Shown: positions 21,878 through 36,800 of the stretch, one piece after another
Layout: every line of letters begins with the position of its first letter
How positions within the stretch are numbered: the stretch's first letter is position 1
Source: Arcuatula senhousia
Lineage: Eukaryota > Mollusca > Bivalvia > Mytilida > Mytilidae
Length of the DNA: 64,000 nucleotides
Reading direction: 5' to 3'
NCBI GenBank assembly: GCA_963971305.1
Contig: OZ020309.1
Coordinates: forward strand, 7,185,001-7,249,000
Notes under the pieces: model-generated
What the model was told of the DNA's origin: nothing
What the model saw: only the letters and a program-made list of their open reading frames with translations
Databases searched by the model: none
Translations under genes and position numbers: made by a program

Positions 21878-24800
21878 TTACTTAGCAACAGGGGAAGCAA
21901 CTCCTTTGGCTCCAGATTTCTGTGACAGATTGATCTTATCTCCCATACTCAGTGCCATGCCCTGTAATAGAACATCAAAATATCATGAGAAAAAAGAATG
22001 AATATTAAACATGGAACACATGAATCACAAGAGTGATCTAGGTCCTTCGCTTCCGATATTTGTTGAAGGTTGTCACATGCTTTGACCTCAATATTAAGAA
22101 GTCAGCAACAATGTGAAAGTTTCATGAACTTCTATCAAGCTTGTCAAATTTGCCTTGAAAACCAGTTCTGAAGGACAAAATCAAATTCTATACTATTCTG
22201 ATTTGGTGATAGGCAGGGGACAATTAAATAGTGTATTTAAGAGCAATCTTCATGTTTTTATGCAGCAAATTATTGTATACCATTGTACCAAAAAAAAACC
22301 CAACTAGAATGGCAGTCTTCCGTCATTAAATATTCGGTAAACAGGAAGTAGATGATTTATGGGCATAAAATTGCTTTCACCATATTGGACTAATAGAAAG
22401 AAGCTACATGCCAAATATCAAGAGGCTGTGACATGAAGTTGCCCTGAAAAATGCAATGAAAATTTTTGTGATGACGCAGGATGACAACACAAGAAATGGA
22501 TAGTGTCAAAGTAACCCCTTTATGTCACTTTGAAACACGTTGCAGGCCAAATAAAAATTAAAACAAGTGGTTGATAGTTAGAGTTAATCCAATCTTAAAT
22601 GTTTGTAACTTTGATGGGTTTTAAAATTCATATTGTATGTCAATGAGCTATACAAACTGAACAGTAAATAAGTTGTACTGTCTAGTTTTCTTAAGGATGG
22701 GTTGCGATAAGGCCCTATTTTGGCCCATCTATAGACGAAAAATAAAAAGTATTTCAAAGCCTGTTACTCTATATCTTATTTTGTAGCAAAATTATTGTAC
22801 TGTTGTAAAAGACTACTTTTAAATATTTTTGCACGAAAACAGCTTCGAAAATTGGGTTCAAAACGGACCCATTTTAAATGAAAATTTCGTCTTGATTAAA
22901 AGAAAATTTCAAGGTAGGGCTTCAATAAATCAAAATTTTGTGCTAATATAATTGAAGCCAGTATTTATAATTCTACAAAAGGTTCATCATATATATATAT
23001 CACTTTAGACAACAATTTTGAAATCGAAATGACTGCTTATCTCAAGAAAAACGAAGAAAACCGAGAGATTTCTGACATTTTTTAACTACTGATTACAACT
23101 TCAAAAATAAAAGACTTTCTAAATTTTCAGTATGCCTTGCACGCGGAACCAGCTTGAAACTTTCACAAAAGATGTGTTTTAGTTATACAAGTTTTTGAAT
23201 AAAACATGGAGCTGGTTCCGCGTGCAAGGCTATACTTCCGGGAAGGATATATATCTCTCATTTGCGCCACTTTCCCATAGGCACAATGTTAAAATCATTT
23301 GCGGTGGTTCATTTCAAGCACCATTTACTAAAAGATAAAATAAGCTTTTCAACTACATCTGTTTGTTTTCAAAAAATAGAAATATTAACCTTTTCAATGA
23401 GATATTTTGTGATAGAATTTACTTAATTCTAATTTTGACTTTCGCAGTGGGCTGAAAAAGGGTCTTATCGCAACCCATCCTTACCTACAAATTGTTCAAC
23501 TTACATGTAGCTTTGAAGAATGCATACATATACAATGTATATGAAAGTTTCATGTTATCAATATGCTATTCAAGACAGAGCACAGAAAAATTCAAACATT
23601 GAGTTAAACAGACAATTTACATATTTCTTACCTGGCTTTTAGCTCTAATTCTGATGTGTCCCTGTACTGGTGACGTGACAGGTAGATGGACAGGCTTCTC
23701 GATGCTCAGGTTGGCCAGAACATCTTCTCCAAAAATAGACTTAGCATACAGATTAGCTGCCATGAATCCACAGTCTCCTGAGAGAGCCTATCAATTGTAT
23801 AAATAGAACAAGAATCAGTTAAATATATCATCAAATCCGAGATAAGTTGAAATATTTCCAAGTAGAAGCATGATTGTTTTTGGGGGTTATTTTCTGAAAA
23901 GCAAGCTAAGTTCATGTTATAACCATGAAATATTGCTTGGTGAATGAATATTGTCTCATGCACATTGATATCTGGTGTCTAATGGGCATTTACCTTAGAT
24001 AGGTAATAAGTGGCCTAATGCTCAAATATTTTTTTTTGAGTTCAACAAATGGTTCTCAACTGTTTGGAACTGAACAGATATGCAAGATGCTTTCTCAAAC
24101 AATTTTTAAAGTCTGTTAACATTTTTTTTTCGAAATCATCCAAAAATCAAGAAATGGACAGACACTGAACCAACATAAAATAGATTCTTAACAGTTTATT
24201 TAGTAACAACACTTTATCTCTACATCAATTAACTTATAAATAGCCTACCTTCTCAGGTGTTAGACATTTCATATTAGTACACTTGATGACATGTTGAAGG
24301 AAGGCTGGCAGGTCAGAGATATTGGTGTTGACGGCCACTTTGTTTTCCCACTCAAACTCCGCCCACATTTGTCTGAACTCGGCATCAGTACAGCTGGCAG
24401 GTACGATGTAATCCATGATGTCAATGTGGATGTCGTTCAAGACCACGCAGTTACGATCACTGGCTGCACCACTCACATCATATACTGTAATAAAAATAAG
24501 ACTCCGTATTTAAATTTTTAATTCATGTAAGAGGTTTTATTTAACATGAATAACATGTATAAAGCATGTCATAAATGACCGAATTGTCAATAAATAATAA
24601 TTACAAGAGGCAGTCAATTTTTTCAGAGTTCATGATAAAAGTTCATAACAATTCTCAAGGGTGTCAAGTGCAATGAACAGATTTAGACACAGATAACCCT
24701 GACATTATATAATTTGATATAGGATAAAAGCCTAACATAGATTTTACATTGAACAACCGCTCTGTTCAATTTTTTGCAGTAATTAATTCTTACATTTTGA

Positions 24801-27800
24801 TTCAAATTTTTACTTGCCCTGATAATGGCTGAATTATGGCAAATTAATAAATTGCCAGTGATATATGTAGGTTGTGTCACATACACATATATTTTCTAGC
24901 CAATATCACCGACTGGACTTTTAACAGTCAATAATAAATCCATCAAATTCATTTTTAATACAATACAGTAATTTGACACTGCTTACCAATGTTTCCAAAG
25001 ATGATACCATTCTCTGTGGACGCGACCTTGACATTGGCTTTGATGTTACAGAAATCATGAGGGGCCAACATAAGGGGTGATGGCTTCTCAACCAGTTTCA
25101 AATCACCTACAAACAAGAATTAAAAGATAAATTGCAATTTTAAGTACCAAAGCTAGGAATTAATGTTCCTCCATTAAAGTAATTGCTACTTGACAATCTA
25201 TTGCTATAACAACTTCTTCAATATCTGATATGATCTTCATTTTTATTTTCTAACTTTAATCAAAAATCAACATTTTTTAAAGTTTGTTGTTTTTTGACAA
25301 AATTTTACTTCGACTTTGTATAGGCTAAATACTTTGTATTGTCTTGAATAAAATCTTAAACAGTTCAATATTAAGTTCAACTTGGAAGAACTTCATATAA
25401 AACATATTTTGTTTGAATTAACACTAAAAAAAAAGACACATTTTTTTTAGTTTTATCTTTAAACTATGGTCTACTAGTTATACATTTCTTTATTGACTTT
25501 CTTAACCAATCCTCTCTTACCAAGGGTAGCCAGTTCAAGAGTCAGATTCTGTAGAGTGTCCGAAGTCTGGTTCACGACCAGCACATCAAGAACAATATCA
25601 AACTGGTTCACATTGACGTAAGCTTCGGCATAAACTGGGTCAGAGAAACCAGTCAGCTGTGTGACCTTGTTTAATTTGGAGGCTCCAATGGGGTCTGCAT
25701 CCTTCTTGTTACTCACACCCAAGGCCTGGGAAAGGGTCAACTCAAACATGTTCTGAAAGTAAAGATTTACATATAATTCGTTTTTGTGCTTCACAATAAA
25801 AGAAATCATCTGATATTCAATTAAAAGAACTGTTTATTTCAATACGTTTTCAAATTTCTCAAGTTTAAAATGTGACGGTTGTGCTATAGCAATCAGGAAC
25901 TGCTTACTTTTTGACAGCACCTGAGTTCACTCTCGTTTCAACTTGAGTGCACATTGCTGGTTTTATGCGTGATTTTTATTTGTTTTGTTGTGGTGTTTTT
26001 TATCTACCAATTTTGTCTTTGTCTTTTTGGAAAAAAAATATCTGATTGCCACTTAGGTTCATATTTGCTTCTCATACCTTATATATGCTACAAGTGGCAC
26101 CCCCTCATCTTTAGTAGATGCTTCATAAAGAAAACAAAATGTACAAGGCATTGATTATAAGCATTTCAAAGCATTATATTTACAAAACTTGACCTAATGA
26201 TAACTAACCTCAGTTGCCCCTAGTTCACCCTTATTTATCAGTTGATTGAAGGCAATAGGATCGTCAGCCTGGATCTTAACTGCTTTCTTCTCAGCTGCCT
26301 GAAATGTTTATAAATAGAAAATAATTGCACTGTGAAAGTAGCTTAAGTCATGAGTATCAATTTTCATTGATTTGGAGTAAATTGCATATTCTGGAATAAT
26401 CAATTAACGGTTTTAGAAAATTCTCTCTTCACCTGGAACCTGATTTCGTGGTTTGGCTGAACAAAGAAAATCATGAAAATTGGTACCTAAGGAACATAAA
26501 TACTTTCACAGTATGTGAATGTGTGCTGCCATTTAGCTGCAAGATTTCCTAGAGTCAAATCAAAATAATTTATCATATATTTTTGTTTAGTTTCTGTTAA
26601 TTTAAATTATGCATTGATTACATGCATGAGGGCAATGGTAATTTTGTAATTGTGATGTGTAATTTAATGTATTGCTGTGGTAAAGTAATTGCAGTTTAAT
26701 GCATAATTGTAATTATAATTTTTATATAATGCTACATTTTCAAAAGTAACTATAATGTAATGCATAACATTGAAATCTTATTCATACAATCCTTTATTGT
26801 TTGACTGTTTGATTTAGGGGAGATCCCGGAAAAATGTCCAAAAGGGTGGGAACTCTCTTCTATTTTATTTCCTTGATGTTGAGTTAACCATGGTTCTACA
26901 TGCTTAAAAGATGTTCAAACGATTAATAAAATTCTGGTGGTGGTAAGAGGAGAGTTCTGACCCCTGTGTAAATTGTTTCCTGGAAAAGCCCTTAATTGGA
27001 GTGGGAGAGAATAAATTACACATTTCTTCAAGGACTTGTTATTTATTTCTTTTTTTTTACCCTCTGTTGTTCCTTTTCCTCCTCAACTTTAGAAGCTAAC
27101 ATCATAGACAGAGATTCTCTGCAGCTGGCAGTGAAAATATCCTTCATCATTGGACTCCTCTCAGCCAAGACTCGGATACATGTAGCGATACGGTCAACAT
27201 CATCATCTGTCATTGGCTGCAATAAGTCAACATAAGATATTATCTAGTATTTGATCAATATATCTATCTGTAATTGTTTCACGTTGTACATAGAGATACT
27301 TAATAATCATGAAAATAATAATCTCAATTTATCCTTACTTCAAGACTTGTCTAAAGTCACATTTTTTGTATGAAACACTAAATGCAGAAAATTCATGGCA
27401 AAATTGCATGATACAGATTTCACTTTTATAAGTCAATTACTTTGGTTGGAATCACAGACTCTTATTCAAAGATTGTACATTTTTGTATAAACACTGAATG
27501 AGGTAATTTGTGGCAAAATTACATGATAATTAATCACCAAAACCACTTACCTTAGTTGGTAGTCCAGATTTTCCTAAGTGGATGATGGATGCCATGACTA
27601 ACATAGCCTCAGCTGTGAATGACTAGAAAAGACATTTTTAAAGAAATAAATATACATTGTGCATATTGACATATGTTGTATGCTGAATATATGGACATTT
27701 GAAAACAATTCATCATATAATTTTATATATGATCAAACTCTGAAAAAATAATCATGATCTGTATGACACATAAGAGAAAACAAAAGGGTCTAAAAACAGA

Positions 27801-30800
27801 AAAAGGAAACAGATGGCCTTGTTTAATGAGTCTCTTCCATATCTTTTAAATCTATGCCATTAATTTAGTATACATGTTTCAAATATTCAGAGCTAACTTA
27901 CATTCTGTCTTTTAGGATTCTGGTTGACATCTAGGAATCTCAGGGTTAGTTTAGTCAGAGTAGTGGCCAGGGCTGCCCCAACGAAGAATTCTCCGTCCAT
28001 CAAGTATTGTCTCATTGGAGGCCTAAAATTAGAAACATAAAATCATTTTGATTGCCTGCATCTCTCATTCATTTATTTGGTTTTACTTGAATGTGGCTTT
28101 TTGTAGAACGAGGGGAGGAGGAGAAGAAATTGTTTAAATTTTGTTGGAAAGTTCAAAACCCACTGCTTTTCCCATTAGTAGTATACAATAAATAAGTATG
28201 TAATTTTTTGGAGGATGTCATGACTTTTACCAATTTGTTTTTGTTCTCTTTTTGTAACCATTTTCTATATTTTATTATCTCCCCTGAATTACCTTTCCTC
28301 TTTTTTAGTCTCTGTCCTGGTACTGAATGCACTCTGAGTAGCATAGGTCCCATCAGCGGTAACCAGTTTCTGTACAGACCCTGCTGCTTGCATCTCATCC
28401 TCAGGAACCTCACCTGCTGCCTTCTTAATCTCATCATCAACAATAGGGATCTAAAATTTCAATATACATTTAATGGGTACCAATTTTCGTGGTTTGGTGA
28501 AAAAGTATCAGTTTGTGTATTCTTAAATTCATGGTTCTTATTGAAGTCTGCAGCATACATACCAATGTTAAAATTTCTTATTGTGGGATATCAAATTTCG
28601 TGGTTCAAGGCTACTCCCGAAAACCCCATTTATGATAAAGAAACCACAGTACATAGAATTGATATAAGTAAATGATTTACATAACTGCTGACTTATTTGC
28701 TTCCGGAAGCAACAAATTCATGAACCATGCAAAATTTACAGTTTTTTTTTTTATAAAAGGATAAGTGTCTCACAACTATGTTGTGTTCTATGGTCATTAC
28801 CAGATCCTAAGATCGCAATTAATGGAAGAGGGAGGTTTGGCGACATACAACCTGGTTTAACCCACCATTTCGTTTGAAATGTCTGTACCAAGTCAGGACA
28901 ATTGCGATCCACCAATTCTTCGGTATGACTGATTAGTTTTTGTCATTTTCTCTGGACTATGAGATTGATCATTCAAGTTCGGTAGTTTTGTTATTACCTT
29001 TATTAACAGCTTTGGAGTTTCTATAGACAAAAAGACAGTAATCAAGGTCCATAAAAATGCTAGTCACCTTTACAATAACAGGTCTGCCAGTCAAGTGCCA
29101 ATTGCATACAATATCTGTGAAACTACATTGTAAGTTTTGTGACAACCAAGACCAAACTAAAATGCAATACTACTGATCATTAAATGCTAGTGTGCAACAC
29201 AAATAATAATAAACAAATTGAAAGTCAATTAATACAAGATTGAAATATTGCTTTCCTGGGGTCATGCATGGGAAATTTTAAACTATTGGCCATAACATCT
29301 GACCCACCTCTCCAAGTGACTGTCTGATCAAAGTCATCACATTCTGTATGTCCTCAGAACTGGTGCAGTATTCTCCTAAAATCCACAGGGCAGCTCGATG
29401 TATTCTGTAAAATATATAAGCATCAACAATGAGATTTTACAATTTAAACTAGTGTTTTTATTTATTGTTTCATCAGTGTTTTGATAGCCCTTAAAGTAAT
29501 CTCCTACTTTAAAACTTCAGACACACCTAGTATGTGTTAATATTCATTAACTTTATTGAAATCTTACACAACTTTTTTTAATTCTCATTCAAACCTAAAA
29601 TTGGACATGTTAGAAGGATGAACTGATCCATAAAGAGAATAACACAATATAGACTTTATAATCTTAAGAATCTTATGTATTGTATTTTTAGTCTTGGGCC
29701 AATGCAAGACACTAAGCAGTAACCTCTGGTCATGTTGAAGACTGCTGGCTGTTTTCCATCGTGATTTTTTAAATTGACGTTTCTTTAATGTTGGTTGTGT
29801 TGGGTACAGTTATTCCACATCTCTTTATCGTCTATTTTTATCTTTTCTCATAAGACTCTGAATTTTCAGCACATATTTGCTGGAGTTTTAAAATTTCTGC
29901 TGCAATGTGTTGTAATTGTTGTGGTATATAAAATTTCGTGAAATTAAAATAAACTTTAATGCAATGGTAAACATGAGGTGCAATGCAGACAGACTAAAAA
30001 ACTATCCCATAACTTTCTTACAATAGAAATTTTTTAATAGGAAACCTATCTTACTTCATTCCCTTTATAGAGGGAAACACTTCTAACAGCTTGTTGTTGA
30101 TCACAGGTCTCAGACTCTCAAATCTTTGGATTGCCTCTCTTACAAACACCAGCACATCAAGGGCAGCTAACTCATTCTGGTCACACAAGAATTCTATCAG
30201 CTGGAAAAAAAACAATGAGGAATAAAATATTAAAATTGGAAAAAACCTTTATAATTTTATATCAAACTTACTTAGAATGAAGTGGCTAAATGCTAATGAC
30301 TTATTTCAAAAGATGTTTTTGTAGTAATGGTTACTGTCTTTCATATTTATTAGATTTATCTTGATATTTTCAAAATTTCAACATTAAATGTTTAACTTTT
30401 TAAAATACTTTGACACATACATGTATTGCTTTGTCAACTTCATAACAACAAGTTTTCAAAACATTATGATGCTACAGAAATATCAACATATATATATCCA
30501 AATATCATATTGAAATTTTCTTAAACTGTAAAAGTTTTAAATTTTGTGGAGTACAAATTTTAGCGGTTTTCATGGTGCCGACAAACAATGAAATTAAGAT
30601 TCTCAACAAATAAGGGATTTAACATTGCTTTTAAAAAAAGAATTTGTTCAAACTAGGAGTTCATGTTTCATGAATATATTCCTAATCCACAAAAATTGAT
30701 ACACACAATTTTGTTTACAGTATACATGTAAATTTATACTGTGAATTGTCACTTGAAAAATCTATGTCACTTGGATAATTTTCTTACCACAGGAATAATA

Positions 30801-33800
30801 GTGATGGCGATATCAGGGAACTTGATAGAACACTGGTGAAGAGTCCTGACTAAGATCTGTCCAACTTACCACAGGAATAATAGTGATGGCTATATCAGGG
30901 AACTTGATAGAACACTGGTGGAGAGTCCTGACTAAGATCTGTCCAACTTACCACAGGAATAATAGTGATGGCTATATCAGGGAACTTGATAGAACACTGG
31001 TGGAGGGTCCTGACTAAGATCTGTCCAACTTACCACTGGAATAATAGTGATGGCGATATCAGGGAACTTGATAGAACACTGGTGGAGAGTCCTGACTAAG
31101 ATCTGTCCAACTTACCACAGGAATAATAGTGATGGCAATATCGGGGAACTTGATAGAACACTGGTGGAGGGTCCAGACTAAGATCTGTCCAACTTACCAC
31201 AGGAATAATAGTGATGGCTATATCAGGGAACTTGATAGAACACTGGTGGAGGGTCCTGACTAAGATCTGTCCAACTTACCACAGGAATAATAGTGATGGC
31301 TATATCAGGGAACTTGATAGAACACTGGTGGAGGGTCCAGACTAAGATCTGTCCAACTTACCACAGGAATAATAGTGATGGCTATATCAGGGAACTTGAT
31401 AGAACACTGGTGGAGGGTCCTGACTAAGATCTGTCCAACTTACCACAGGAATAATAGTGATGGCTATATCAGGGAACTTGATAGAACACTGGTGGAGAGT
31501 TCAGACTAAGATCTGTCCAACTTACCACAGGAATAATAGTGATGGCTATATCAGGGAACTTGATAGAACACTGGTGGAGGGTCCTGACTAAGATCTGTCC
31601 AACTTACCACAGGAATAATAGTGATGGCTATATCAGGGAACTTGATAGAACACTGGTGGAGGGTCCTGACTAAGATCTGTCCAACTTACCACAGGAATAA
31701 TAGTGATGGCGATATCAGGGAACTTGATAGAACACTGATGAAGAGTCCTGACTAAGATCTGTCCAACTTACCACAGGAATAATAGTGATGGCTATATCAG
31801 GGAACTTGATAGAACACTGGTGGAGAGTCCTGACTAAGATCTGTCCAACTTACCACAGGAATAATAGTGATGGCAATATCAGGGAACTTGATAGAACACT
31901 GGTGGAGAGTCCTGACTAAGATCTGTCCAACTTACCACTGGAATAATAGTGATGGCAATATCGGGGAACTTGATAGAACACTGGTGGAGAGTCCTGACTA
32001 AGATCTGTCCAACTTACCACAGGAATAATAGTGATGGCAATATCGGGGAACTTGATAGAACACTGGTGAAGAGTCCTGACTAAGATCTGTCCAACTTACC
32101 ACAGGAATAATAGTGATGGCAATATCGGGGAACTTGATAGAACACTGGTGAAGAGTCCTGACTAAGATCTGTCCAACTTACCACTGGAATAATAGTGATG
32201 GCAATATCGGGGAACTTGATAGAACACTGGTGAAGGGTCCTGACTAAGATCTGTCCAACTTACCACAGGAATAATAGTGATGGCGATATCAGGGAACTTG
32301 ATAGAACACTGGTGGAGAGTCCTGACTAAGATCTGTCCAACTTACCACAGGAATAATAGTGATGGCAATATCGGGGAACTTGATAGAACACTGGTGAAGA
32401 GTCCTGACTAAGATCTGTCCAACTTACCACTGGAATAATAGTGATGGCAATATCGGGGAACTTGATAGAACACTGGTGAAGAGTCCTGACTAAGATCTGT
32501 CCAACTTACCACTGGAATAATAGTGATGGCAATATCGGGGAACTTGATAGAACACTGGTGAAGGGTCCTGACTAAGATCTGTCCAACTTACCACAGGAAT
32601 AATAGTGATGGCGATATCAGGGAACTTGATAGAACACTGGTGGAGAGTCCTGACTAAGATCTGTCCAACTTACCACAGGAATAATAGTGATGGCGATATC
32701 AGGGAACTTGATAGAACACTGATGAAGGGTCCTAACTAAAATCTGTCCAACTTACCACAGGAATAATAGTGATGGCGATATCAGGGAACTTGATAGAACA
32801 CTGGTGGAGAGTCCTGACTAAAATCTGTCCAACTTACCACAGGAATAATAGTGATGGCGATATCAGGGAACTTGATAGAACACTGATGGAGAGTCCTGAC
32901 TAAGATCTGTCCAACTTACCACTGGAATAATAGTGATGGCGATATCAGGGAACTTGATAGAACACTGGTGGAGAGTCCTGACTAAGATCTGTCCAACTTA
33001 CCAATGGAATAATAGTGATGGCAATATCGGGGAACTTGATAGAACACTGGTGAAGAGTCCTGACTAAGATCTGTCCAACTTACCACAGGAATAATAGTGA
33101 TGGCGATATCAGGGAACTTGATAGAACACTGGTGGAGAGTCCTGACTAAGATCTGTCCAACTTACCACAGGAATAATAGTGATGGCAATATCGGGGAACT
33201 TGATAGAACACTGGTGAAGGGTCCTGACTAAGATCTGTCCAACTTACCACAGGAATAATAGTGATGGCGATATCAGGGAACTTGATAGAACACTGGTGGA
33301 GAGTCCTGACTAAGATCTGTCCAACTTACCACAGGAATAATAGTGATGGCGATATCAGGGAACTTGATAGAACACTGATGAAGGGTCCTAACTAAAATCT
33401 GTCCAACTTACCACAGGAATAATAGTGATGGCGATATCAGGGAACTTGATAGAACACTGGTGGAGAGTCCTGACTAAGATCTGTCCAACTTACCAATGGA
33501 ATAATAGTGATGGCAATATCGGGGAACTTGATAGAACACTGGTGAAGAGTCCTGACTAAGATCTGTCCAACTTACCACAGGAATAATAGTGATGGCTATA
33601 TCAGGGAACTTGATAGAACACTGGTGGAGAGTCCAGACTAAGATCTGTCCAACTTACCACAGGAATAATAGTGATGGCAATATCGGGGAACTTGATAGAA
33701 CACTGGTGAAGAGTCCTGACTAAGATCTGTCCAACTTACCACAGGAATAATAGTGATGGCTATATCAGGGAACTTGATAGAACACTGGTGAAGAGTCCTG

Positions 33801-36800
33801 ACTAAGATCTGTCCAACTTACCACAGGAATAATAGTGATGGCTATATCAGGGAACTTGATAGAACACTGGTGAAGAGTCCTGACTAAGATCTGTCCAACT
33901 TACCACAGGAATAATAGTGATGGCGATATCAGGGAACTTGATAGAACACTGGTGGAGAGTCCTGACTAAGATCTGTCCAACTTACCACAGGAATAATAGT
34001 GATGGCAATATCGGGGAACTTGATAGAACACTGGTGAAGGGTCCTGACTAAGATCTGTCCAACTTACCACAGGAATAATAGTGATGGCGATATCAGGGAA
34101 CTTGATAGAACACTGGTGGAGAGTCCTGACTAAGATCTGTCCAACTTACCACAGGAATAATAGTGATGGCTATATCAGGGAACTTGATAGAACACTGGTG
34201 AAGAGTCCTGACTAAGATCTGTCCAACTTACCACTGGAATAATAGTGATGGCTATATCAGGGAACTTGATAGAACACTGGTGGAGGGTCCTGACTAAGAT
34301 CTGTCCAACTTACCACAGGAATAATAGTGATGGCGATATCAGGGAACTTGATAGAACACTGGTGGAGAGTCCTGACTAAGATCTGTCCAACTTACCACAG
34401 GAATAATAGTGATGGCGATATCAGGGAACTTGATAGAACACTGGTGGAGAGTCCTGACTAAGATCTGTCCAACTTACCAATGGAATAATAGTGATGGCAA
34501 TATCGGGGAACTTGATAGAACACTGGTGAAGGGTCCTGACTAAGATCTGTCCAACTTACCACAGGAATAATAGTGATGGCGATATCAGGGAACTTGATAG
34601 AACACTGGTGGAGAGTCCTGACTAAGATCTGTCCAACTTACCACAGGAATAATAGTGATGGCGATATCAGGGAACTTGATAGAACACTGATGAAGGGTCC
34701 TAACTAAAATCTGTCCAACTTACCACAGGAATAATAGTGATGGCGATATCAGGGAACTTGATAGAACACTGGTGGAGAGTCCTGACTAAGATCTGTCCAA
34801 CTTACCAATGGAATAATAGTGATGGCAATATCGGGGAACTTGATAGAACACTGGTGAAGAGTCCTGACTAAGATCTGTCCAACTTACCACAGGAATAATA
34901 GTGATGGCGATATCAGGGAACTTGATAGAACACTGGTGGAGAGTCCTGACTAAAATCTGCCTGTATTTTCCTGTATCTTCATGTTCAACATTGTTAGTTT
35001 TTACAACTTCTTTCTTCAGAACTAGAACCATCTACAATATAATAAGATATTTAAACATTAATATTGATATTATATAAATAGAAATGGAGCAATTTAAACA
35101 ATTATATTCACATTAAATAAATACAATTTGTAGTTGTTGAAAACTGTGGGTATATAAACAAATTTCTAAATGTGTGCATTTTGTTAATTTGTTACATTTA
35201 ATATATTATAGATTTTGAAACATATGCATGCCAATTGCAAAATGCAAGGCAGCAACCACTGGATAGAATATATAGGATAGGATAGGTCTATAATGGACAC
35301 TGGCCTTAGGCCTTGAGTGTATATTTTTAAATTCTAGCTGATTTATGTTGGTTGTGTTGCATACAATTATTCCCCTTTTCATTACATTTTTAGTCTCAAT
35401 TTCTTACATGGGCATGACTACTTAAAATATTTTACAAGTCCTTAAGTTATCTCCCTTTGACCTACCTCTTCTATATTTCTGGATGTCACCAAATCTAAAG
35501 CTAAGTTGAGTGTTTTCTTTCTGACCTCCAAATCTGGTGCACTAAGAACTCTAAGTATGTCCATTACTAATTCCTACAATAGAAGGTAAAAATCATTTAT
35601 AATTATTTACATTTTTTTTCAACTTTATCATAGCAAAAACCAAGCTTATGATTTTTTTTTTTTGGATTTTTCATTTTTGCAAAATATTTAAATGCATGGA
35701 GTACACTTATTTGTTTTGTGTTTAAAGTGTAAGTATCATGCCATTGAATCAAGTCCAGCTTTCTGTCATCTTCAAAATAACTCATGCGAGATTTGTTAAA
35801 TGAGATTACAGCATAGGTTATTCTGTATCTATCAACTTCTATCTACCTGAAGCACTTTCTCGTGAGATGGGACATCCTTTAGAGCTATAAGTCTGTCCAA
35901 CACAATCAGCTTGACATTGTTGTCACTTTCTTTCACAATCAATTCTATGTAACAACTGGCAGCAGCCTACAAAAGAAATAAAACTCATGTTCTAATACAA
36001 TTTGTTTCTTTTCTTAGCTTGCAAGTACATATATTCAAATTTCAGCAACAGTTTTAAAACACAGGACAAGTTAACTTTAACTTAAATAATTTCTAATTGT
36101 TTGACTAACATGACAGTCTTCCTGACCATAAAAATTATAAACTATGGAAAAATTTCAACATACAATGTATATAGACGGGTAAAAAAAATTCTGGTTATAT
36201 TAGTCAAAGAATAAAAAGAAATGGGAAGATAATCTATCTACCTTGACTGCAGTGGGTGCACTGGATAGCGTGACAAGAGTTCCTGCAGCTTCATACTTCA
36301 CAGCTGGGCTGGAGGAATTAAGCAGGTTGTAGATACATCTGATGAATCTAGCTCTCTCAGAGGGGTTGGCATGGCACACCTAAAAATAAACACAAAATAC
36401 ATCTGATGAATCTAGCTCTCTCAGAGGGGTTGGCATGGCACACCTAAAAATAAACACAAAATACATCTGATGAATCTAACTCTCTCAGAGGGGTTGGCAT
36501 GGCACACCTAAAAATAAACACAAAATACATCTGATGAATCTAGCTCTCTCAGAGGAGTTGGGATGGCAAACCTAAAAATAAGCACAAAAACATCTGATGA
36601 ATCTAGCTCTCTCAGAGGAGTTGGCATGGCATACCTGTAATCAAATACATAATTTACATTAATGGAGTAATCATTTTCAAAATGTGAGATCTATTTTCAA
36701 CAGTGCTCCACTTACATATACATGTAATAGTCTTAAGTTTGTGTGACCTTGACATCTGACCTATTGACCTATTAAAAAATCAATAGGCTTCATTCATTAT

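Noticed and set aside
30787..34969. CRISPR array
   Set aside because: Units are contiguous 82-bp near-identical copies without variable spacers, and they come from a coatomer exon in an animal gene.
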